From Henriciella mobilis (GTDB lineage Bacteria; Pseudomonadota; Alphaproteobacteria; Caulobacterales; Hyphomonadaceae): a stretch of 64,000 bases of DNA. A model generated the notes under the pieces. That model was not told the DNA's origin and did no database searches. It saw only the letters and a list, made by a program, of their open reading frames with translations. The DNA is taken from the NCBI RefSeq assembly GCF_003576315.1, contig NZ_QWFZ01000039.1, positions 1 through 64,000 on the forward strand. Direction: 5' to 3'. Each line of letters starts with the position of its first letter. Positions within the stretch are counted from its first letter, which is position 1. This document shows, in pieces, positions 35,016 through 45,514 of this stretch. Both the position numbers and the translations under genes were made by a program.

Positions 35016-35593
35016 CCAGTGAAGACGTGCTTGAAGTGTTTCGCGAGGCAGGCGCTCTTCTGGAAGGTCATTTCATTCTGTCTTCTGGCAGACGAAGCCC
35101 TGTCTTCCTGCAAAAGGCGCTTGTTTTTTCCCGGCCTGAATTGTCAGCACGCCTCTGTGGGGCGCTAGCGGAAAAAGTGCGCGAGACATTCGGCAAGATA
35201 GATGTTGTTGCGGGACCGGCTGTGGGTGGGATCATTCCAGGATATGAGCTCGCACGCCAGTTGGGCTGCCGGTCCATTTTTGCTGAGCGTGTGGACGGCC
35301 AGCTCACTTTTCGCCGTGGTTTCTCGATCGCCCAAGGCGAACGCGTGCTGATCGCTGAGGATATCGTCACCACCGGCTTGTCATTCCGGGAAACTGTCGA
35401 GGCGCTTGCGAAACATCCCGGGGAAGTTGTCGGCGGGTCCTGCGTCATTGATCGGTCGAACGGCAAGGCTGATGTTGGCTGTCAACTTGTCTCGCTCGCG
35501 CAGGTCGACTTTCCCGACTATGACCCGGAAGAACTCCCGCCAGAACTGGCTTCCGTGCCCGCCATCAAACCGGGTAGCCGCGGTTTGGCCTGA
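35012..35593 (+). CDS. pyrE: orotate phosphoribosyltransferase
   Basis: A 193-residue type I phosphoribosyltransferase that makes OMP from orotate and PRPP in pyrimidine synthesis. The PRPP loop is [20 protein letters not shown], and [16 protein letters not shown] and [15 protein letters not shown] are typical. The start is TTG 35012, overlapping the rsh stop as TTGA; no better start is nearer the conserved [19 protein letters not shown] position just after rsh is common in Caulobacterales and rhizobia. Confidence 0.95.
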   Translation: MTSEDVLEVFREAGALLEGHFILSSGRRSPVFLQKALVFSRPELSARLCGALAEKVRETFGKIDVVAGPAVGGIIPGYELARQLGCRSIFAERVDGQLTFRRGFSIAQGERVLIAEDIVTTGLSFRETVEALAKHPGEVVGGSCVIDRSNGKADVGCQLVSLAQVDFPDYDPEELPPELASVPAIKPGSRGLA

Positions 35594-35620
35594 ACTGAAC
35601 AAATAGAGGCCCGAGCGTCC

Positions 35621-36034
35621 ATGATCATCGGAATGGGCAATGACATGTGCAACATCGAGCGGATCGAACAGTCGATTGCCCGCTTCGGTGATCGTTTTAA
35701 ACAACGCTGTTTCACGGATGTTGAGATTGCCCTGGCCGAGCGTCGGCGCAGGAGTGCGGAAACCTATGCCAAGCGGTTTGCAGCGAAGGAAGCTTGTGCG
35801 AAAGCGCTCGGCACAGGCGTGCCCCGGCGCGGCGTGCATTGGAAACATATGGGCGTGGTGAACCTTCCATCGGGTAAGCCGACCATGGCCCTGACGGGCG
35901 GAGCCGCTGTAAGACTTGAGGCTCTTCTGCCCGACGGGCATGAGGCGCTCATTCACCTCACTATCACAGATGACCATCCGTGGGCGTCGGCTGTTGTCAT
36001 CATAGAGGCGATGCCGATAAGAACCGCGCCATGA
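35621..36034 (+). CDS. acpS: holo-[acyl-carrier-protein] synthase
   Basis: A 137-residue phosphopantetheinyl transferase that activates acyl carrier protein for fatty-acid synthesis. The magnesium-binding Asp is in [13 protein letters not shown], and the helix [18 protein letters not shown] has the second acidic residue and the substrate lysine. [19 protein letters not shown] closes the fold. The next gene, rnc, overlaps its stop (ATGA). In many relatives pdxJ precedes and lepB follows it; neither is here. Confidence 0.95.
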   Translation: MIIGMGNDMCNIERIEQSIARFGDRFKQRCFTDVEIALAERRRRSAETYAKRFAAKEACAKALGTGVPRRGVHWKHMGVVNLPSGKPTMALTGGAAVRLEALLPDGHEALIHLTITDDHPWASAVVIIEAMPIRTAP

Positions 36035-36798
36035 AGAAAGGGCGCCCAAAAAGGACCCGGCTGCGCGCGGCCGGAAAATCAGTCCGCCGAAAGCGGCCTG
36101 AACTGAACGATGAGCAACGCGCCGACCTCGAAGGGCGTCTCGGCTACACATTCGGCCGTATTGATTGGCTGAACCGGGCGCTGACCCATCCGAGTCTGAT
36201 AGATAACTACGATGGTGACGCGCAATTCTCCAACCAGCGCCTGGAGTTCCTTGGCGACCGGGTGCTTGGTCTCATTATGGCAGAAGTCCTGATCGCGAAA
36301 TTCCCAGCGGAGCGTGAAGGCTACCTTACCAAGCTGTTTCACCATCTAGTGAGTGGCGAGACCTGCGCTGAAGTCGGGGAGGCCATGGGCCTAAGATCGT
36401 TTCTGTTCCTCGACCCGTCCATGGAGAAGAACAAGCGCGGAAGCTATGACAAGAGCGTTGCGGATGCTGTTGAGGCGATTATCGCAGCGGTGTACCGGGA
36501 TGGTGGTCTTGAGGCGGCCCGAAAGGTGATCGACAAGCACTGGATCATGGATCTTGTTGAACGCGAGGTCTCGCAACAGAACCCCAAGACCCGTCTCAGC
36601 GACTGGTGCGGAGCCAATCGCGCGCCCTATGCGGTGTATGATATTATTGAGCGGTCCGGGCCGGACCATGAGCCGCTGTTTACTGTGCGCGTCCGGGTTG
36701 ACGGGATTGGAGAGGCGACCGAGACGGGGCGGTCGCGACAGGAAGCGGAAATGGCAGCCGCAGACAGGCTATTGAGAGATATTCAGCGCAATGAGTGA
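36031..36798 (+). CDS. rnc: ribonuclease III
   Basis: A 255-residue double-strand RNA endonuclease for rRNA and mRNA processing. The catalytic signature is [19 protein letters not shown], and the second acidic cluster is [22 protein letters not shown]-terminal dsRBD ends with [18 protein letters not shown] basic N-terminal extension of about 30 residues ([21 protein letters not shown]) precedes the nuclease domain and is longer than in E. coli. ATG 36031 overlaps the acpS stop; the end overlaps era by 8 bases. Confidence 0.95.
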   Translation: MKKGRPKRTRLRAAGKSVRRKRPELNDEQRADLEGRLGYTFGRIDWLNRALTHPSLIDNYDGDAQFSNQRLEFLGDRVLGLIMAEVLIAKFPAEREGYLTKLFHHLVSGETCAEVGEAMGLRSFLFLDPSMEKNKRGSYDKSVADAVEAIIAAVYRDGGLEAARKVIDKHWIMDLVEREVSQQNPKTRLSDWCGANRAPYAVYDIIERSGPDHEPLFTVRVRVDGIGEATETGRSRQEAEMAAADRLLRDIQRNE

Positions 36799-37744
36799 TA
36801 CGGCGACAGACATCACGCGAGCAGGCTTTGCTGCCATTATCGGTGCACCGAACGCAGGCAAGTCCACGCTGACAAACGCCATGGTGGGCACCAAGGTCGC
36901 CATCGTTACGCACAAAGTGCAGACGACCCGGTTCCCGGTTCGCGGCATTGCCCACGCCGATGGAGCCCAGATTGTCATCGTCGACACGCCCGGCATCTTC
37001 GGTGCCAAGAAGCGTCTCGACCGGGCCATGGTGCGGGCGGCGTGGACGGGGGCGGAGGATGCGGATGCTGTTGTCCATCTCATCGATGCAGCGGCCTGGA
37101 TTGCTGTGGAAAGCGGTAAGCCGACAGCCGCTCAGAAAAAGTCTGTGCAAGATGATCGGGCCGTTATCGAAACCCTGAAAAAATCCGGCCGGAAGGTCAT
37201 GCTTGCATTAAACAAGATCGACCTGTTTGCGCATGACCAGATCCTTCCGCTCATGGCGCAATTCGATGAGGCAGGGGTGTATTCGCAGATCTTCATGATC
37301 TCTGCGGAAAATGGCGACGGTGTCGACCAGCTGATGTCCGCGCTGGCGGCTTCCATGCCAGAAGGAGGGCCTCTTTATCCGCCGGAGCAGTCAGCTGATA
37401 TTCCAATGCAGTTGCTTGCTGCAGAGATCACGCGCGAAAAGCTCATGCTGCGGTTGCATGAAGAGCTGCCTTACCATCTCACGGTTCAGCCTGAGGCCTG
37501 GGAAAACTTCCAGAACGGTGATGTGAAGATACAGCAGGCCGTGATTGTGGGACGCGAAACCCACAAATCCATGGTGCTCGGAAAGAACGGCCAGACGATA
37601 AAGGCGGTCAGCAAGGCGGCGCGCCAGGAACTGAGCGAGTTGCTTGGCCGGCGCGTCCATCTTTTCCTGTTCGTGAAAGTCGATGAGAAGTGGCAGGAAC
37701 GTCGTGAATCCTATTCCACGCTCGGCCTCGAGTTTGATGCCTGA
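36791..37744 (+). CDS. era: GTPase Era
   Basis: A 317-residue GTPase for 30S subunit maturation. Walker A is GAPNAGKSTLTNAMVG, with switch II DTPGIFGAKKRLD and NKID in MLALNKIDLF; the C-terminal KH domain ends in VGRETHKSMVLGKNGQTIK and LFLFVKVDEKWQE, which bind 16S rRNA. Length is normal. It overlaps rnc by 8 bases and shares its last base with the recO start. Confidence 0.96.
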   Translation: MSDTATDITRAGFAAIIGAPNAGKSTLTNAMVGTKVAIVTHKVQTTRFPVRGIAHADGAQIVIVDTPGIFGAKKRLDRAMVRAAWTGAEDADAVVHLIDAAAWIAVESGKPTAAQKKSVQDDRAVIETLKKSGRKVMLALNKIDLFAHDQILPLMAQFDEAGVYSQIFMISAENGDGVDQLMSALAASMPEGGPLYPPEQSADIPMQLLAAEITREKLMLRLHEELPYHLTVQPEAWENFQNGDVKIQQAVIVGRETHKSMVLGKNGQTIKAVSKAARQELSELLGRRVHLFLFVKVDEKWQERRESYSTLGLEFDA

Positions 37745-38472
37745 TGCATTGGCGCGATGAGGGCCTAATCCTCGGCGGGCGCAAATTCGGAGAAAGCGGC
37801 CTCGTCCTGGATGTACTGACTCGCAGCCGAGGACGGCGATCGGGCCTGGTTTATGGCGGCGCGTCGCGGAAGAAGCGCGGACAATACGAGCCCGGAAATC
37901 AGGTGGACCTTTCCTGGACCGGGCGGCTCGAAGAGCAGCTTGGACGCTTTGACGTCGCCGAAGCCACAAAGTTGCGTGCCTCCAGGCTGTTGGACCGACC
38001 GGACGCTCTTGCTGCCGTCGCGTCCGTGTGCGCCATCCTGCGCGGGGTACTCAATGAGGGCGACGAAGCGGGGTCGGCGGTATTCGAGGCGACACAATTG
38101 CTTCTCGATGCCATGGAGGATGATGTCTGGCGAGCGCTTTATGTCCGTTGGGAGTTGGGATTGCTTTCTGCGCTGGGCTTCGGACTTGATCTGGAAGCCT
38201 GTGCCATTAGCGGGGCGAATGACGGACTAACGCATGTCTCGCCAAAGACGGGACGGGCTGTGCGCGGGTCCGAAGCGGAAGAATATGTGGATCGGTTGTT
38301 TGTGCTTCCCCGCTTCCTGATCCAGCCGACGGCCGGCGCCACGCGCGAAGATATCTTGCATGGTATTGAGTTAACAGGTTTTTTTATCGAACGGCGATTG
38401 TTTCATGCAGTGAACAAGGATTTGCCCGAAGCGCGCCGTCGTCTTGCGGTGCGCATGCAAAAGGACCGTTAG
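37744..38472 (+). CDS. recO: DNA repair protein RecO
   Basis: A 242-residue RecO, which loads RecA onto SSB-coated DNA in the RecF pathway. The N-terminal OB fold starts MHWRDEGLILGGRKFGESG; a helical domain follows with LGFGLDLEACAISGANDGL, where the zinc-binding cysteines of other RecO proteins are mostly not kept. The start overlaps the era stop by one base. Its 3' end overlaps the convergent extensin-like gene by four bases. Confidence 0.92.
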   Translation: MHWRDEGLILGGRKFGESGLVLDVLTRSRGRRSGLVYGGASRKKRGQYEPGNQVDLSWTGRLEEQLGRFDVAEATKLRASRLLDRPDALAAVASVCAILRGVLNEGDEAGSAVFEATQLLLDAMEDDVWRALYVRWELGLLSALGFGLDLEACAISGANDGLTHVSPKTGRAVRGSEAEEYVDRLFVLPRFLIQPTAGATREDILHGIELTGFFIERRLFHAVNKDLPEARRRLAVRMQKDR

Positions 38473-39167
38473 CTGCAGAGGGCGCCGTTCCCCATGTCAA
38501 AGTGAAAATGGTCCGCGTGGTCGGCATTATAGTCCGGGCCGAGGACGACCGAAAATACTCTGCAGGCGCCGGTATGAACCGCATCGAGGAACGCACCTTC
38601 TGCGCTGTCTTCACGCCACTGTTCGCGAACCTGAATTTCTCGGCCGTCTTCAAGGCGAAAGCCGATTATGTCGATTGCGTTCGCCCGACCATGCTCACTC
38701 AGACGGTTTGTGCCGGCGATGTTCCTGCATGAATAGCTTCCATAGGTCAGCACTTCTTCGATACGGCTGCCGAGCAGGGATTCGGCCTGCGGTCGGACGA
38801 CATCGTGTTCCCAGATGTACAGGGCGGCCATAGTCGAGCAGGTCATGCGAAGCGGGGTGACAGAGTAGGGGAAGTTCGACCGATTGAGCACAAGCGCTCG
38901 CTCAAGCGGACATGTCGGGGTACCGGCATTTTCGCCGACGGGAGAGTAGCCTATGCCAGCCTTGTCCAGGAGCGTGTAGCAGAGGCTGTTATCGCTCTTG
39001 ATCCGGGTCAGCTTATAGTGCGTTGCAACGCCAATCGGATCGTCGAGATCAATCGGTCGAAGCGGATTGTGTTGAGGCGGCAGATAGCGGTTCACGATCA
39101 GGATTGCCAGGATAACGGTGGCAACGATCCCCAGCTGCTTGATTGTGCGCCTCAGCGTGTTGTTCAT
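38469..39167 (-). CDS. extensin-like family protein
   Basis: A 232-residue membrane-anchored envelope protein. One N-terminal transmembrane segment (IVATVILAILIVNRYL) precedes an extensin-like C-terminal domain with several cysteines (CPLERAL, MTCSTMAAL, YSCRNIA, GACRVFS). The metal-binding-like HGRANAIDIIGF and DHADHFHFDMG resemble the LAS/peptidoglycan-peptidase-like fold, so it may act on peptidoglycan; function is unproven. Divergent from parC with 85 bases between starts. Confidence 0.85.
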   Translation of the reverse strand: MNNTLRRTIKQLGIVATVILAILIVNRYLPPQHNPLRPIDLDDPIGVATHYKLTRIKSDNSLCYTLLDKAGIGYSPVGENAGTPTCPLERALVLNRSNFPYSVTPLRMTCSTMAALYIWEHDVVRPQAESLLGSRIEEVLTYGSYSCRNIAGTNRLSEHGRANAIDIIGFRLEDGREIQVREQWREDSAEGAFLDAVHTGACRVFSVVLGPDYNADHADHFHFDMGNGALCS

Positions 39168-39252
39168 TCCTTAACCAATCCGGCCTTTCTGTTAACGTAA
39201 ATCCTGCGGCGCTGATTCTGTTCAGCGGTCGAATCGATCCTAGGGAGCCGAC

Positions 39253-41487
39253 ATGTCCGATATTCTGGACCATGAAGATGGCAACATTATCAATGAACCG
39301 CTGAGTGAGGCGCTCACCAAGCGTTACCTTGCCTATGCGCTTTCGACGATCACGTCTCGCGCCCTGCCTGATGTTCGGGACGGCCTTAAGCCGGTCCAGC
39401 GTCGTATTCTCTACGGCATGCGTGAGCTGAAGCTCGATCCGGATGCTGGCTATCGCAAGTGTGCCAAGATCGTTGGTGATGTCATGGGTAACTATCACCC
39501 CCATGGCGACAGCGCGATTTATGACACGCTTGTTCGTCTCGCCCAGAACTTCTCCGTTCGATATCCGCTCGTTGATGGCCAAGGCAATTTCGGCAATATC
39601 GACGGCGATAGCGCCGCTGCTTACCGGTATACCGAAGCGCGCATGACCGAAGCCGCCAAGCTGATGCTCGAAGGCCTCAGCGAGGATGCGGTCGACTTCA
39701 AGGACAACTATTCGGAGACCGACACCGAGCCAGTTGTTTTGCCGGCCGGATATCCAAACCTGCTGGCGAATGGGGCGACCGGCATTGCGGTCGGTATGGC
39801 CACATCAATCCCGCCGCACAATGTTGCCGAGGTGATTGATGCAGCGCTCCTGCTGATCGAGAATCAGGACACGCCGATTACCGAACTGATGAACGTCATG
39901 CCAGGACCGGACTTTCCGACTGGCGGCATCATCGTCGAGCCGCGCAGTGCAATCCGGGAGGCATATGAGACCGGGCGCGGCGGTTTCCGCGTGCGTGCGC
40001 GCTGGCATACCGAAGACCTGGGCCGGGGTACGTGGCAGATTGTGGTCACGGAGATCCCGTTCCAGGTGCAGAAGTCGCGTCTCATCGAGAAACTGGCTGA
40101 GCTGATCGAAAGCAAGAAGGCGCCGCTTCTAAGCGACGTCAAAGACGAGAGTGCCGAAGACATTCGCATCGTTCTCGAACCGCGTGCCAAGACGGTCGAG
40201 TCCGATGTCCTGATGGAAAGCCTCTTCAAGCTCTGCGACCTGGAATCGCGTTTCCCGATGAACATGAACGTGATTCATAAGGGCGCGCCGCGGGTCATGG
40301 GGCTGCGTGAGGTGCTGCAGGCCTATCTCGACCATCGCCGCGAAGTGGTGGTCCGCCGGGCGCAGTTCCGACTCGACAAGATCGACAAGCGGCTCCACCT
40401 GCTCGACGGTTATCTCGTCGCTTATCTGAACATCGATGAGGTGATCCGCATCATCCGTGAAGAGGATGAACCCAAGCAGGTCATGATGGAACGCTTCGGG
40501 ATTACCGACGTCCAGGCCGAAGCCATTCTCAATCTTCGTCTTCGCGCCCTGCGCAAACTCGAGGAAATGGAGATCAAGCGAGAGCATGAGGAGCTCTCAA
40601 AGGAACGCGAGGACATCCAGTCGCTGATCGGCTCGAAGCGGCGTCAGTGGACGCGTGTTGGCAAGGAGCTGAAAGAAGCGCGCAAGGCCTTCGATCCCGA
40701 CACCGAGCTTGGCCGTCGGCGGGCTGCTTTCGAGGATGCGCCGGAGATCGATCTCAGTGCCGCTCTCGAGGCCTCTACACCTAAGGAACCTGTTACCGTT
40801 GTCCTCTCTTCCATGGGCTGGATCCGGGGTATGAAAGGTCACGGTCTCGATATGGACTCGACCAAGTTTAAGGATGGCGACTCGTTGTTCAAGAGTGAGG
40901 AAGTCTACACCACTGACAAGGTCGTTCTTCTGTCGAGTGATGGCCGAGCCTTTACGCTGAATTGCGACAAGCTCCCTGGTGGACGAGGCCATGGCGAGCC
41001 GATCCGGCTGTCTATCGATCTGGAAGACAATGTCGACATCGTCGCCATGTTCAAACTCGAGCCGGAGCGCAAACGTCTCGTCGCGTCGGACATTGGCTAC
41101 GGATTTATCGTGCCAGAAAGCGAACTTGAATCGAACCGCAAGGCCGGAAAATCGGCCGTGAATACAGGCGATGGAAAGCTTGTCGTTTGCGAGATTGTGC
41201 AGGGCGACCACATCGCTGTGATCGGCACGAACAAGAAAATGCTTGTCTTTGCCCTTGATGAGTTGCCGGAAATGCCGCGCGGCAAGGGCGTCAAGCTGCA
41301 GACCTATCGCGGCAAGGACGCACTGGCAGATGCCATGACATTCTTCAGCGAAGACGGCTTGTTTGTTCGAGACGCCGCAGGCCGTTCGCGCGGTTTTCCT
41401 GAATGGCAGGAATGGCTCGGCAAACGTGCGCAAGCCGGCAAGGTTGCGCCGAAAGGGTTCCCGAAATCGGGACGTTTCAACGGATAG
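39253..41487 (+). CDS. parC: DNA topoisomerase IV subunit A
   Basis: A 744-residue type IIA topoisomerase subunit that cuts DNA and, with ParE, separates daughter chromosomes. The active-site Tyr lies in [14 protein letters not shown] near residue 120, with the upstream segment [18 protein letters not shown], which contains the quinolone-resistance region. The C-terminal beta-pinwheel is shorter than in GyrA and lacks a GyrA box, which supports parC. RBS AGGGAGCC precedes ATG 39253. Confidence 0.95.
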   Translation: MSDILDHEDGNIINEPLSEALTKRYLAYALSTITSRALPDVRDGLKPVQRRILYGMRELKLDPDAGYRKCAKIVGDVMGNYHPHGDSAIYDTLVRLAQNFSVRYPLVDGQGNFGNIDGDSAAAYRYTEARMTEAAKLMLEGLSEDAVDFKDNYSETDTEPVVLPAGYPNLLANGATGIAVGMATSIPPHNVAEVIDAALLLIENQDTPITELMNVMPGPDFPTGGIIVEPRSAIREAYETGRGGFRVRARWHTEDLGRGTWQIVVTEIPFQVQKSRLIEKLAELIESKKAPLLSDVKDESAEDIRIVLEPRAKTVESDVLMESLFKLCDLESRFPMNMNVIHKGAPRVMGLREVLQAYLDHRREVVVRRAQFRLDKIDKRLHLLDGYLVAYLNIDEVIRIIREEDEPKQVMMERFGITDVQAEAILNLRLRALRKLEEMEIKREHEELSKEREDIQSLIGSKRRQWTRVGKELKEARKAFDPDTELGRRRAAFEDAPEIDLSAALEASTPKEPVTVVLSSMGWIRGMKGHGLDMDSTKFKDGDSLFKSEEVYTTDKVVLLSSDGRAFTLNCDKLPGGRGHGEPIRLSIDLEDNVDIVAMFKLEPERKRLVASDIGYGFIVPESELESNRKAGKSAVNTGDGKLVVCEIVQGDHIAVIGTNKKMLVFALDELPEMPRGKGVKLQTYRGKDALADAMTFFSEDGLFVRDAAGRSRGFPEWQEWLGKRAQAGKVAPKGFPKSGRFNG

Positions 41488-41554
41488 CTTGCCACGACGG
41501 GAGCCGACGTTTAGTCAGGAAAACAAGGTTTCAAATGATGCTGGAGATCCTTGA

Positions 41555-42115
41555 ATGACCGCACTTTATGTTCTGCTCGGGGCTCTGGCCATCGTCGCGG
41601 TCTTCCTGATCGGCATCTACAACTCGCTGGTTTCGAAGAAGCAGCGCTGCAATCAGGCGTTTGCGGATATCGATGTTCAGCTGAAGCAGCGCCAGAATCT
41701 CATCCCGAACCTCGTCGAGACTGTGAAGGGCTACGCTTCTCACGAGCGGGAGACCCTTGAGGAAGTCATTCAGGCACGCAATTCGGCTGTTGCGGCGGGG
41801 ACGCCCGGCGAAATGGCGCAAGCGGAAGGCGTGCTGACCAGCGCGCTCGGCAAGCTTTTTGCGCTATCAGAAGCCTATCCGGACCTTAAAGCCAACGAGA
41901 ATTTCAAGGACTTGCAGGACGAACTGTCGGTGATCGAAGACAAGCTCGCTGCCGCGCGGCGCTTCTACAACGCTGCCGTCCAGGACTACAACACCTCCCG
42001 CGAGCAGTTTCCGAACTCGATTGTGGCCGGCATGTTCAACTTCCCTGAGCGTGAGTTCTTCGATCTCGGCGGAGACCGCACGGCGCTTTCGACAGTCCCG
42101 GAAGTCAAGTTCTAG
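41555..42115 (+). CDS. lemA: LemA-family protein
   Basis: A 186-residue LemA protein: an N-terminal membrane segment (YVLLGALAIVAVFLIGIYNS) followed by a helical bundle with the family signature QRCNQAFADIDVQLKQRQNL and PNLVETVKGYASHE, ending AARRFYNAAVQDYNTSREQF. LemA proteins are found across bacteria, often next to a TPM-domain gene, but their role is unknown. No TPM gene is here. Its 3' end overlaps the convergent aminotransferase gene by 11 bases. Confidence 0.93.
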   Translation: MTALYVLLGALAIVAVFLIGIYNSLVSKKQRCNQAFADIDVQLKQRQNLIPNLVETVKGYASHERETLEEVIQARNSAVAAGTPGEMAQAEGVLTSALGKLFALSEAYPDLKANENFKDLQDELSVIEDKLAAARRFYNAAVQDYNTSREQFPNSIVAGMFNFPEREFFDLGGDRTALSTVPEVKF

Positions 42116-43241
42116 CGCGCGCTTTGAACCATGGCGCCAGGCGCGCAATCGCCTCATGTGTTTCAGCAGTCGAAACAGCGAAACTGAAGCGAATATAGCG
42201 GTGTCCGTTCTCCGGATCGAAATCGATGCCCGGGGCGAGGACGACACCGGTATCTGTGAGAATTTCCTTGCACATCGCCATACTGTCATCGCTGAAACGT
42301 TCAATATTGGCGTAAACATAGAAGGCGCCGTCCGGCGGTGCGATCTCGTCCAGACCCATCTGCGGCAACGCTTTCAGTAGAAGTGACCGGTTTGCCCGGT
42401 ATGTCTCTAGATGTCCTTGAAGCTCATCAGTTTCGTCCAGCGCCACAAGCGCGGCATGCTGGGCCAGCGAAGGCGCTGTCAGGAACAAGATACCAGTATA
42501 GGCTGCTGCCTTGTCGGCATAAGCATCTGGCGCGAGCAACCAGCCAAGCCGCCAGCCGGCCATGCTGAAATACTTCGAGAAGCTGTTGATCACAAAGGCG
42601 TCCGGCTCGAATTCCAGCATGCTGTGAGTCCGGCGCGTATAACTCAGCCCGTGATAGATCTCGTCGGAAATAATGGCGATCCCGCGTTCTCTACAAACAC
42701 TGGCTAACGCGCTGAGTTCTTCGCCCGACATGATGGTTCCGGTTGGATTCGCTGGGCTTGCGATGATGAGCCCGTCCGGGGCCGGTTCGAGCGTAGCGAT
42801 CCGTTCGGCCGTGAGCGAAAACCTGTTTTCCGGCCCGCAATCCAGCTCCAGAGCCTTCATTCCCAACGCCTTGACCGTGTTTCGATAGGACACGTAACCG
42901 GGCCGTGCCATTGCGATGGTGTCGCCGGCGGAAAATCTGCAGGCAAGCGCCGAAACGAGGCCCGCTGAAGCTCCGGCTGTGATGGCTATCTGTCCCGGAC
43001 GAACCGAAACGCCATAGGTGTCGAGGTAATGCTGGCAAAGCCGCTTCTTAAGTGGGGCGCTCTCCCAATAGCCGAGGCTCTCTGCAGAGAGTATCTTCTT
43101 GGCTTCTTCAATCGCTCGGGCAGGGGCTCCTGTAGATGGCTGGCCGAACTCCATATGGATGATCGACCGGCCTTGGGCCTTCAGATCATATGCGATCTTG
43201 CTGATCGAGATCGCGTGGAACGGATCGATATCGACACCCAT
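42105..43241 (-). CDS. class I/II pyridoxal-phosphate aminotransferase
   Basis: A 378-residue fold type I aminotransferase. The PLP lysine is in NSFSKYFSMAGWRLGW, and the conserved Asn and Asp lie in ASPANPTGTIMS and IISDEIYHGLSY. The N-terminus (KAQGRSIIHMEFGQPSTGAP) and C-terminal RFSFAVSTAETHEAI fit aspartate-type or similar aminotransferases; the amino acid cannot be told. It lies 23 bases before the TRAP operon in the same direction, but the transporter genes are transcribed first, so it may be the last gene of that operon and use its substrate. Confidence 0.88.
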   Translation of the reverse strand: MGVDIDPFHAISISKIAYDLKAQGRSIIHMEFGQPSTGAPARAIEEAKKILSAESLGYWESAPLKKRLCQHYLDTYGVSVRPGQIAITAGASAGLVSALACRFSAGDTIAMARPGYVSYRNTVKALGMKALELDCGPENRFSLTAERIATLEPAPDGLIIASPANPTGTIMSGEELSALASVCRERGIAIISDEIYHGLSYTRRTHSMLEFEPDAFVINSFSKYFSMAGWRLGWLLAPDAYADKAAAYTGILFLTAPSLAQHAALVALDETDELQGHLETYRANRSLLLKALPQMGLDEIAPPDGAFYVYANIERFSDDSMAMCKEILTDTGVVLAPGIDFDPENGHRYIRFSFAVSTAETHEAIARLAPWFKARART

Positions 43242-43264
43242 GGTTGCCCTCTTTGCGTCTCGTC

Positions 43265-44845
43265 TTACTTCGCAGCGATGGATGGCAGCCAGGTCGCCAA
43301 TTCCGGCACCAGTGCGACCAGGAGGATAATCATCAGCTGGAGGCCAATGAACGGAATGGCGCCATGCCAGATCTGAGATGTCTTGATTTCCTCTGGTGCA
43401 GCGCCACGCAGATAGAAAAGCGCAAACCCGAATGGTGGGGTGAGAAAGCTTGTCTGCAGGTTGAGCGCCATGAGGATCGCCAGCCAGACCGGATCAAAAC
43501 CCATGATGATGAGCGGTGGTGTCACCAACGGCACCACCACAAACACAATCTCGATGAAGTCCAGGAAGAAACCCAGGACGAACATGACCAGCATCGCGCC
43601 GACCAGCGCGCCCCATTTACCGCCGGGAAGCGAATGGAGAAGGTCGGCCACGATTTCGTCCCCGCCAAATCCCCGGAAAACAAGCGAGAAGAGAGATGCG
43701 CCAATCAGGATCAGAAACACCATAGAGGTGATATGCACGCCGCTTTGCAGCGCTGGTGACAGTTGCGACTTGCGGTACAGAACCAACATGCTGGCGAATA
43801 CACCGGCGAAGAAAACAGCCGTTGCGACGAGCGATACTGCCACGCCAGCATAGGCGAGCGCGCCAGCATCAGCCACGCCAAGCCGGAGATCCACGAGATT
43901 GGTGACCGTCAGAATAAGCGCTACGCTCGCAAAGGCTGCATATATCAGGGGTACCAGTCTTCGGTCTTGCACTTCTGAAAGCCGAAGCCCGGCAAGAAGT
44001 AGTGCGCCGGCCACACCGATGGCAGCAGCTTCAGTAGGTGTTGCTACACCTGAGAGGATTGCGCCGAGAACCGCAAAGATAAGAAGCAGGGGGGCTCCTA
44101 GACCGAATAGTATCTCCTTGCGGGTGAGCGGGTCACTGCTGGACGTGGTGGCAGCCGGACACCGCTCAGGCCTGAGCCACGCATTGAGGGCTATCCATAA
44201 GAGGTAAAATCCGACCAGAATCAGGCCCGGAAGCAGAGCGCCAGCAAATAGGTCGCCAACAGACACAACAAAAGCGCCCACGTTCATTTGCGAAGAAGCC
44301 TGGCTTGCCGCGTTCGACACCGCATCAGCGAGCAGGATCAGTACAATGCTAGGAGGTATGATTTGGCCGAGCGTTCCGGATGCGGCTATCGTTCCAGTTG
44401 CCAAGCGCGGATCATAGTTCTGCTTCAGCATGGAGGGGAGCGCGATCAGCGTCATTGTGATGACTGTTGCGCCAACAATACCGGTGGATGCGGCCAGCAG
44501 TGCGCCCACGAGTATGACCGCGAAGCCAAGCCCCCCATTGATGCGACCAAGCAGGCGGCTGGCGATGTGGAGCAGGTCCTCGGCAACTTTCGAGCGTTCG
44601 AGGATGACGCCCATCAGGACAAAGAGCGGTACGGCAACCAGCGTTTCGTTCTGCATAATCGCGCCGCCTTGAATGCGGCTTGGCAGGGAGCCGAGCAGGG
44701 ATTGTGGGAATACGCCGAGCGCCATGCCAATCAGTGCAAAAATAAGAGCGACGCCGCCAAGGGTCAGTGCAACCGAGTACCCTGCAAGCAGGGCAGCGAT
44801 GGCTGTGGCAAACATGCCCAGAGCCAGAATGATCTCAAGCTCCAT
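43265..44845 (-). CDS. TRAP transporter large permease (DctM-like)
   Basis: A 526-residue polytopic membrane protein, the channel subunit of a TRAP uptake system driven by a sodium gradient. Family motifs: the early ILGMFATAIAALLAGYS-type segment, MGVILERSKVAEDLL, ASTGIVGATVITMTLI and TLGQIIPPSIVLILL, with the last quarter FFLDFIEIVFVVVPLVTPP. It is about 100 residues longer than the average DctM because of extra segments in the middle, as in TakM-like proteins. It overlaps the small permease gene by 11 bases. Confidence 0.92.
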   Translation of the reverse strand: MELEIILALGMFATAIAALLAGYSVALTLGGVALIFALIGMALGVFPQSLLGSLPSRIQGGAIMQNETLVAVPLFVLMGVILERSKVAEDLLHIASRLLGRINGGLGFAVILVGALLAASTGIVGATVITMTLIALPSMLKQNYDPRLATGTIAASGTLGQIIPPSIVLILLADAVSNAASQASSQMNVGAFVVSVGDLFAGALLPGLILVGFYLLWIALNAWLRPERCPAATTSSSDPLTRKEILFGLGAPLLLIFAVLGAILSGVATPTEAAAIGVAGALLLAGLRLSEVQDRRLVPLIYAAFASVALILTVTNLVDLRLGVADAGALAYAGVAVSLVATAVFFAGVFASMLVLYRKSQLSPALQSGVHITSMVFLILIGASLFSLVFRGFGGDEIVADLLHSLPGGKWGALVGAMLVMFVLGFFLDFIEIVFVVVPLVTPPLIIMGFDPVWLAILMALNLQTSFLTPPFGFALFYLRGAAPEEIKTSQIWHGAIPFIGLQLMIILLVALVPELATWLPSIAAK

Positions 44846-45506
44846 AGTGAGATTCCGTTTCAGGGTCGTCTTGGGCGTCGGCAGGCAAGCCGCCCGTTAG
44901 CTTCAACGCGGCGCGGAGGGCAACGGCAAGGCCGGCCGCAATCATCAGCACGGCAAAAACCGGCACGAGCGTCTTGAACAGAAAAAGAATTGGAAGACCG
45001 TCGCTTTCCCGCGACCCTTCGAACAGTAACCAGGAGCGGCTCAGTCCCTGTTCGCCCAATGTGATCAAGCGGATCATGATAGGAAACAGGAACAAGTAAG
45101 TGCCACCGAGCTCGATCCAGTAACGCCCGCGTTCGCCAAACTTGGGTCTCAGAATATCGACCCGGACATGCGCATCATTGGTCAGAGCGGAGGCCGAGCC
45201 CAGCATGAATACCGCCGCGAACGCGTAGATCACAGCTTCTGACAACCAGGTCCACGACAAGGCGAAGGCATAACTCGCAATTACAACGGCCAGTTGAGCC
45301 ATCACCAGGGCGATGGCAAAGAAGATGGCGGCGTTGAGCGCCCAACGGATTGAGCGGTCAAGATAATTTCTGAGACGCCGAGCCGGTTCGGAGAAAAGCC
45401 TGGGGAAGGTCAGCGTCAGCAGGGGCAGCAGCAGGATAGGCACCAGAAAAAAGCCGATCCAGTTCAGGAAAGCGCCGATCCGCAAGAATACCTCAGGCTC
45501 CAGCAT
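44835..45506 (-). CDS. TRAP transporter small permease (DctQ-like)
   Basis: A 223-residue membrane protein with four predicted hydrophobic segments (FLNWIGFFLVPILLLPLL, FAIALVMAQLAVVIASYA, FAAVFMLGSASALT and a C-terminal one), and the DctQ motif HVRVDILRPKFGERGRYWIE. It connects binding protein and channel. It lies between the binding protein (8-base gap upstream) and the large permease (11-base overlap), forming one operon. Confidence 0.92.
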   Translation of the reverse strand: MLEPEVFLRIGAFLNWIGFFLVPILLLPLLTLTFPRLFSEPARRLRNYLDRSIRWALNAAIFFAIALVMAQLAVVIASYAFALSWTWLSEAVIYAFAAVFMLGSASALTNDAHVRVDILRPKFGERGRYWIELGGTYLFLFPIMIRLITLGEQGLSRSWLLFEGSRESDGLPILFLFKTLVPVFAVLMIAAGLAVALRAALKLTGGLPADAQDDPETESHYGA

Positions 45507-45514
45507 TTCAGCCT

